Of a stretch of 64,000 nucleotides of DNA, positions 59,329 to 64,000 are shown piece after piece. The DNA comes from Citrobacter koseri ATCC BAA-895 (GTDB lineage Bacteria; Pseudomonadota; Gammaproteobacteria; Enterobacterales; Enterobacteriaceae). The position numbers were made by a program, and so were the translations under genes. Each line of letters opens with the position of its first letter. The first letter of the stretch is position 1. The DNA is taken from positions 3,720,001 through 3,784,000 of the forward strand of contig NC_009792.1 of assembly GCF_000018045.1 (NCBI RefSeq). The letters are read 5' to 3'. The notes under the pieces were generated by a model that made no database searches, had not been told where the DNA came from, and saw only the letters and a program-made list of their open reading frames with translations.

Positions 59329-60458
59329 GCCGGGGAATTGTCATTATTGGTTCGGGCTTCGCCGCCCGCCAGTTAGTCAAAAACATCCGTAAACAGGACG
59401 CGACCGTAGCGCTGACCCTGATTGCCGCTGACAGTATGGACGAGTACAACAAACCCGACCTCAGTCACGTCATCAGCCAGGCGCAGCGCGCCGACGACCT
59501 CACCCGCCAGTCGGCGGGTGAGTTTGCCGAACAGTTTAATCTTCGTCTGTTCCCACACACCTGGATTACGGACATTGATGCCGACGCCCATGTGGTAAAA
59601 AGCCAGGACAAGCAATGGCAGTTCGACAAACTGGTACTGGCGACAGGGGCATCAGCCTTTGTTCCGCCGGTTGCCGGACGTGAGTTAATGCTCACACTGA
59701 ATAGCCAACAGGAGTATCGCGCCTGTGAAACGCAACTGCGTGACGCACAGCGCGTACTGATCGTCGGCGGCGGTTTGATTGGTAGCGAACTGGCAATGGA
59801 TTTCTGCCGTGCGGGTAAAGCCGTCACGCTGATTGACAATGCCGCCAGCATTCTGGCCTCGCTGATGCCGCCGGAAGTGAGCAGCCGTTTGCAGCATCGT
59901 CTGACCGATATGGGCGTACATCTGCTGCTGAAATCGCAGTTGCAGGGTCTGGAGAAAACCGCTACCGGTATTCGCGCCACGCTGGATCGCGATCGTCAGG
60001 TAGAGGTGGATGCGGTCATCGCCGCGACCGGCCTGCGCCCGGAAACCGCGCTGGCGCGCCGTGCCGGGTTGACCATCAACCGTGGCGTCTGCGTTGACAG
60101 CTATCTGCAAACCAGCCACCCGGATATTTATGCGCTGGGAGACTGCGCGGAAATTAACGGTCAGGTTCTGCCTTTCCTGCAACCGATTCAGTTAAGCGCC
60201 ATGTATCTGGCGAAAAATCTGCTCGGCGGGAACGCGCCGCTGAAGCTGCCCGCCATGCTGGTGAAAATCAAAACGCCGGAATTGCCGTTACATCTTGCAG
60301 GCGAAACCCAGCGTTGCGACCTGAACTGGCACATTGCGGCGGAGTCCGAAGGGATGGTCGCCCGAGGCATAAATACCGAAGGTCAGCTTTGCGCCTTTGT
60401 GGTGAGCGAAGACCGCATGAAGGAGGCCTTTGCGCTGCTGAAAACGCTGCCCGCGTAA
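59325..60458 (+). CDS. norW: NADH:flavorubredoxin reductase NorW
   Basis: A 377-residue FAD/NAD reductase. The FAD loop is IIGSGFAARQLVKN (about 5-18), the NAD loop LIVGGGLIGSELAMDFCRAGK, and the second FAD motif DIYALGDCAEING. It passes electrons from NADH to the rubredoxin of NorV. Confidence 0.95.
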   Translation: MSRGIVIIGSGFAARQLVKNIRKQDATVALTLIAADSMDEYNKPDLSHVISQAQRADDLTRQSAGEFAEQFNLRLFPHTWITDIDADAHVVKSQDKQWQFDKLVLATGASAFVPPVAGRELMLTLNSQQEYRACETQLRDAQRVLIVGGGLIGSELAMDFCRAGKAVTLIDNAASILASLMPPEVSSRLQHRLTDMGVHLLLKSQLQGLEKTATGIRATLDRDRQVEVDAVIAATGLRPETALARRAGLTINRGVCVDSYLQTSHPDIYALGDCAEINGQVLPFLQPIQLSAMYLAKNLLGGNAPLKLPAMLVKIKTPELPLHLAGETQRCDLNWHIAAESEGMVARGINTEGQLCAFVVSEDRMKEAFALLKTLPA

Positions 60459-60467
60459 GTTCATTGT

Positions 60468-60627
60468 GCCGGATGGCGGCTGGCCTGCAAATCATGACGC
60501 CGTAGGCCTGATAAGCGCAGCGCCATCAGGCAATGTTCGAACATCTTTGCCGGATGGCGGCGTAAACGCCTGATCCGGCCTACGGGAAGCGCCTGTTTGT
60601 ACGTCGCCATCCGGCGATACTGCCACT
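60468..60627. repeat. BIME of several REP units after norW
   Basis: At least three palindromic units in a row: GCCGGATGGCGGC..., GCCTGATAAGCGC...CATCAGGC and GCCGGATGGCGGCG...TGATCCGGC, ended by a CGCCATCCGGCG half. This is the largest REP cluster in the window. Confidence 0.82.
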
Positions 60628-60639
60628 GATTTATTAACC

Positions 60640-60720
60640 TCACGCACACGGAAGTGCGCTGCTGCTTGTCGGTATGCCCCGACACGTTTCGCCCCGCCAG
60701 TCCCGGGGTTTTTTTTTATT
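60640..60720 (+). ncRNA. candidate structured sRNA or compound terminator between norW and hypF
   Basis: Three hairpins follow each other: CGCAC-ACGGAA-GTGCG, TGTCGG-TATGCC-CCGACA, and CCCCG-CCAGTCC-CGGGG followed by nine T, the last a strong Rho-independent terminator on the plus strand. The hypF stop (minus strand) lies in the T-run. It could be an 80-base sRNA or only the terminator of norVW with extra stems. I recognise no known sRNA. Confidence 0.45.
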
Positions 60721-62956
60721 TTTGCGCAAGCTCGCGCGCTGCGGCGATCGCTCCCTGCCCTAACGACACTCCCCCATCCCCGGCCGGTAAACGCTGCGGG
60801 AACAGTAAGGTAAAATCAGCAAGACAGAACGCCAGACGCCTGCACAGCAAGCGGTTATGCAGCACGCCACCGCCGAATACCAGCGTGGTGATCCCGCGTG
60901 CGGTCGCCTCCTGGCGCAGCAGCGCGGCGAACCCATGCGCCAGCGCGTCGTGAAAGGCCCACGCCCGCTCCTCGGGAGCGGCCTGCCAGTTCAGCCACTG
61001 CCGCCAGAACGTGGCTAAATCCAGCTGGTTGTTTTTAACCGGCATCGTCACCGGATGTTCAACGCGATTGCATCGCGAAGCCAGCGCCTCCAGCGCACAG
61101 GCCGCTTCTCCTTCATAACTGAGTGTGTCAGGCGCGCAGCCTGATGCGGCGGCGACGGCATCGAACAGGCGTCCGCACGACGACGCCAGCGGGGCGTTGA
61201 TTCCGCGCTCAATGGCCCGCGCCAGCACGTTCCACTGCTGTTGTTGCAGCGCAGCCGTTTCTGGATAGTCCCGCCAGTCAGGAACAAAGCGCAGACACTG
61301 CGCCAGCAGGTTGCGCCAGGGCTGCTTCGCGGCGAGATCGCCGCCCGCCAGCGCGACGGCGGGCAGGCCGCCAAGATGCTCGCATTCACGGTAATTAACG
61401 CGTAAACACTCCCCGCCCCACAGCGCGCCGCCCTCTCCCATACCGATGCCGTCGAGCGTCAGGGCAATCACATCGCCGCCGTTCAACGGCCAGCCGTGCT
61501 CGACCATGCATGCCGCCGCATGCGCATGGTGGTGCAATACCGTTTCGGTCGGAAGCGTCATCTCGCTGGCCCACTGACTGGAAACGTAGCCCGGATGCGC
61601 GTCGCAGACAACGCGTTGCGGCGTAAAATCGTAAATGTTCTGAATCAAACGCAGCGCGTCACGCCACTGCGTTTGAATACCGTCATCGCTGAGATCCCCC
61701 AGATGCTGGCTTACCACCGCCTGCTCGCCGCGCACCAGGCAGAAGGTATTTTTCAGATCGGCGCCCAGACAAAGCATCGGCGGCACATCGCGAAATCCCG
61801 GCGGCAGCGCGATCGCATCCGGCACATAGCCCCGCGAACGGCGTAGCATTTCGCCGCTGTCACGCACTACCGAGTCATCCATTCGCTGCACGATATCGCG
61901 GTTGTGCAACAGAAAACCGTCGGCGATCGCCTTCAGGTCGTCCAGCGCCTGTTGGTTAGTGATGGCTGGCGGTTTACCGCTAAGGTTGCCGGAGGTCATC
62001 ACCAGCGGACAATTCAGCGCCTGTAAAAGCAGATGCTGGAGCGGATTCGCGGGCAGCATTACCCCCACTTCCGCCAGCCCCGGCGCGATCCCCTCGCACA
62101 GCGACGCGACATGCTGTTTATCCACCAGTACGATGGGGGCGGCCGGCGTAGTCAGCAGTCGGCGCGCCGCATCCGGCAAGCCTTCCGCATCCGGCAACAT
62201 TACCGCCAGCGGTTTCGCAGGGCGGCGTTTACGCGCCCGCAGCATCGCCACCGCCTCATCGTTTTGCGCATCGCAGGCCAGATGAAAGCCGCCAATACCT
62301 TTGATGGCGACAATGCCCCCCGCTTTTAACATCGCGACGGCAGCCTGTAGCGCGGCGTCTTTTTCTGCCCGAGCACTACCAGAGCGCCACGCCAGATGCG
62401 GGCCGCAGGCCGGGCAGGCAACAGGCTGGGCGTGGAAACGTCGGTCGTATGGATCGCGATATTCCGTCGCACACTTCCTGCACAACGGAAACGATGCCAT
62501 CACGGTAAACGGACGGTCGTAAGGCATCGCACGAATGATCGTAAAACGCGGGCCGCAGTGGGTACAGTTGATAAAAGGGTAACGGTAGCGCCGCTCGTCG
62601 GGCGTATTCATTTCGGCGAGACAGGCCGGGCATGTGGCCGCATCGGGCACAATTTGCGTATTCATCGTTCCGCCCGCACTCTGGCGGATGGAGAAATCGG
62701 CAGGCAGTTGAGACCAGGCAAACGGCTCGCTCTCGACGCTGTCAATACGGGCCAGCGGCGGGCAATGTTGATGTAACTGCACAATAAACTCCGCCGGATC
62801 TTCCTGTAAGCGCACAACCACACCGTCACCGTCGTTACACACGTCGCCATGCAGTTGTAACCGCTGCGCCAGTTGCCAGACGTAGGGGCGAAATCCGACG
62901 CCCTGTACCTTGCCACGAATACGCAGCTGTACGCCGGAGTGGTTGTTTATTGTCAT
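60716..62956 (-). CDS. hypF: hydrogenase maturation carbamoyltransferase HypF
   Basis: A 746-residue multidomain enzyme. In order: acylphosphatase domain (RGKVQGVGFRPYVWQLA, about 13-29), two zinc fingers with C-x2-C pairs (CPACLAEM/CTHCG and CRKC/CPACG), a YrdC-like domain, and a Kae1-like domain with HHHAHAAACM. It makes the carbamoyl group that HypE turns into the CN ligand of NiFe hydrogenases. The ATG at 62956 (MTINNHSG) is preferred over the longer frame that runs into REP DNA. Paired with hydN, as in E. coli. Confidence 0.95.
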   Translation of the reverse strand: MTINNHSGVQLRIRGKVQGVGFRPYVWQLAQRLQLHGDVCNDGDGVVVRLQEDPAEFIVQLHQHCPPLARIDSVESEPFAWSQLPADFSIRQSAGGTMNTQIVPDAATCPACLAEMNTPDERRYRYPFINCTHCGPRFTIIRAMPYDRPFTVMASFPLCRKCATEYRDPYDRRFHAQPVACPACGPHLAWRSGSARAEKDAALQAAVAMLKAGGIVAIKGIGGFHLACDAQNDEAVAMLRARKRRPAKPLAVMLPDAEGLPDAARRLLTTPAAPIVLVDKQHVASLCEGIAPGLAEVGVMLPANPLQHLLLQALNCPLVMTSGNLSGKPPAITNQQALDDLKAIADGFLLHNRDIVQRMDDSVVRDSGEMLRRSRGYVPDAIALPPGFRDVPPMLCLGADLKNTFCLVRGEQAVVSQHLGDLSDDGIQTQWRDALRLIQNIYDFTPQRVVCDAHPGYVSSQWASEMTLPTETVLHHHAHAAACMVEHGWPLNGGDVIALTLDGIGMGEGGALWGGECLRVNYRECEHLGGLPAVALAGGDLAAKQPWRNLLAQCLRFVPDWRDYPETAALQQQQWNVLARAIERGINAPLASSCGRLFDAVAAASGCAPDTLSYEGEAACALEALASRCNRVEHPVTMPVKNNQLDLATFWRQWLNWQAAPEERAWAFHDALAHGFAALLRQEATARGITTLVFGGGVLHNRLLCRRLAFCLADFTLLFPQRLPAGDGGVSLGQGAIAAARELAQK

Positions 62957-62989
62957 GAAGTCGTTCCCGCAGTCATCTATCCCGGTTTG

Positions 62990-63064
62990 CCTGATGGCGC
63001 TACGCTTATCAGGCCTACGGGGATACGAACAGTAGGCCGGATAAGGCAAGGCCGCCATCCGGCA
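62990..63064. repeat. REP/BIME pair between hydN and hypF
   Basis: GCCTGATGGCGC...CTTATCAGGCC and GGCCGGATAAGGC...CATCCGGC, inside the hydN-hypF transcription unit. Confidence 0.82.
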
Positions 63065-63099
63065 TGAATACCGCCGTATTTTACGCGGTTTTTCAGGAA

Positions 63100-63645
63100 T
63101 CAGAAAAGCAAAGACGCGGAGGAGTCCAGCGCCGCACGGCGACGTTTTTCCGCGCTCAGTTGTTCAAGTTTGTTGCGATCGACGCAAATCAGCGCGTGGG
63201 TCGGACAGGCTTCCATACAGGCAGGGCCGGCCTCGCGGTGGTGGCAAAGGTCGCATTTGTTGGCCTCCGCTTTTTCCGCCCGGACGTTCAGGCCCGCGCC
63301 GCTGTTGCGAATCACCGGACGCACAACCACTTCCATCGCGCCGTATGGGCAAGCGACCACGCAGGTTTTACAGCCAATGCAACGCTCCTGCATCACATGT
63401 ACGAAACCTTTATCACGGCTGATGGCGCCGTTCGGGCAGACGTTGGCGCACGGCGCGTCTTCACACTGGCGGCACAGCGTCGCCGTGGAGACATTTACAC
63501 CTTTGATCACATGGATGCGGGGTAAGAAAGTTTCAGGGGTCAGCGACGCGCAGTCCTGGTTTTCCTGATGAGACACCACACAGGCCACTTCACAGGTACG
63601 GCAACCAATGCATTTATTGGCGTCGGCAATGATGAAACGGTTCAT
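63100..63645 (-). CDS. hydN: electron-transport ferredoxin-type protein HydN
   Basis: A 181-residue protein with four 4Fe-4S cysteine clusters: CIGCRTCEVAC, CRQCEDAPCANVC, CIGCKTCVVAC and CDLCHHREAGPACMEAC. It is related to HycB and the formate dehydrogenase H partner, and it passes electrons in formate metabolism. The ATG at 63645 (MNRFIIADANK) is the family start; the longer frame adds 14 doubtful residues. Confidence 0.94.
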   Translation of the reverse strand: MNRFIIADANKCIGCRTCEVACVVSHQENQDCASLTPETFLPRIHVIKGVNVSTATLCRQCEDAPCANVCPNGAISRDKGFVHVMQERCIGCKTCVVACPYGAMEVVVRPVIRNSGAGLNVRAEKAEANKCDLCHHREAGPACMEACPTHALICVDRNKLEQLSAEKRRRAALDSSASLLF

Positions 63646-63692
63646 CAAATTCTCCAGCAATGACAGATTATGTGCCGAAACATTCATAAATC

Positions 63693-63779
63693 GTGCCAGT
63701 TTTTAACTGATTGTTATCGCTTGATATTTGATGATGACGTTGTGACCAGGCACTGTCATCGTCACGAATGACGATGACA
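63693..63779 (-). promoter_or_regulatory. hydN upstream region: possible sigma-54 element and FhlA-like palindrome
   Basis: TGGCAC at 63698-63693 could be a -24 element, but the -12 GC is not clear. A perfect inverted repeat with arms TGTCATCGTC (63754-63763) and GACGATGACA (63770-63779) lies about 60 bp further upstream, where the formate activator FhlA would be expected. Confidence 0.5.
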
Positions 63780-63799
63780 AATGACAATGTAAAGCGGGA

Positions 63800-64000
63800 T
63801 CAGCGGGCAGGCAGCGGCGCTGCCGAATCGCGCAGGATCAGCGCACCGGTAAAGGTTTTTGGCGGCGTAAATTCACCGCCGTCCAGCATGAAGATAAGAC
63901 GTCCAATCGTCTCCTGAATCATCTCCGTGACCGGAATTTTAACGCTGGAAAGCGCCGGGATGGTATAGGGCGCCATCGCAATGTCGTCGAATCCGATGAC
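63800..64000 (-). CDS. ascG: LacI-family regulator, C-terminal part (AscG-like; rest outside window)
   Basis: The last 66 residues of a GalR/LacI-type protein. VIGFDDIAMAPYTIPALSSV is the standard ligand-domain strand, followed by the helix VTEMIQETIGRLIFML and the tail ILRDSAAPLPAR. In E. coli, ascG, repressor of the beta-glucoside genes ascFB, lies next to hydN. The symbol rests on position and general match only. Confidence 0.7.
   Translation of the reverse strand, partial: VIGFDDIAMAPYTIPALSSVKIPVTEMIQETIGRLIFMLDGGEFTPPKTFTGALILRDSAAPLPAR

Overview
The window is chromosomal DNA of an enterobacterium in the Salmonella/Citrobacter/Escherichia group. From about position 10,000 onward the gene order largely follows the E. 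coli/Salmonella segment csiD-gab-nrdHIEF-proU-emrRAB-luxS-gshA-argQZYV/serV-csrA-alaS-recXA-mltB-srl-norRVW-hypF-hydN. Most proteins are recognisable by eye as close relatives of the E. coli proteins. The tctDE/tctCBA tricarboxylate locus, the intact ygaY and the small differences in RecA point to Salmonella or Citrobacter rather than E. coli K-12. The species cannot be fixed from the sequence alone.

Layout. (1) 1-3,077: the end of an RpiR-type regulator, then a visibly AT-rich two-gene RloA/RloB (AbiL-type) putative phage-defence cassette on the minus strand, then a small secreted protein with an 11-residue LEA-like repeat. (2) 3,126-9,815: the tctDE two-component system divergent from the tctCBA tripartite tricarboxylate transporter, followed by a membrane-anchored alpha/beta hydrolase. 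(3) 10,067-17,399: csiD(glaH)-lhgO-gabD-gabT-gabP-csiR, which turns glutarate and GABA into succinate. (4) 17,406-22,846: small stress and nucleoid genes (kbp, ygaP, stpA, alaE, ygaC, ygaM) and a divergent MocR regulator/AhpD-like pair. (5) 23,109-30,647: class Ib ribonucleotide reductase (nrdHIEF, with two NrdR boxes) and the ProU glycine betaine transporter. (6) 30,839-36,687: exporters (ygaY, ygaZH, emrRAB). (7) 36,812-41,747: luxS, the sRNA MicA with a sigma-E promoter, gshA, yqaAB, four tRNA-Arg(ACG) genes with RtT-type repeats on an exact 270-bp period, tRNA-Ser(GCT) and csrA. (8) 41,987-47,011: alaS, recX, recA (LexA box filling the promoter spacer) and pncC. (9) 47,142-49,682: a metal ABC transporter operon absent from this place in E. 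coli. It opens with a Zur-like palindrome and a 35-codon single-helix ORF coupled to the ATPase gene by an ATGA overlap. (10) 49,851-64,000: mltB, the sorbitol operon srlAEBD-gutM-srlR-gutQ, norR/norVW for NO detoxification (three NorR sites and a sigma-54 promoter), a candidate structured sRNA, hypF-hydN for hydrogenase/formate metabolism, and the end of a LacI-type regulator (AscG-like).

The two stretches that least resemble conserved backbone are the RloAB cassette and the Zur-box ABC operon with its small membrane ORF; I rank them highest. REP/BIME hairpins punctuate about a dozen intergenic gaps. In one case the REP element supplies the last codons and stop of a gene (the MocR regulator).
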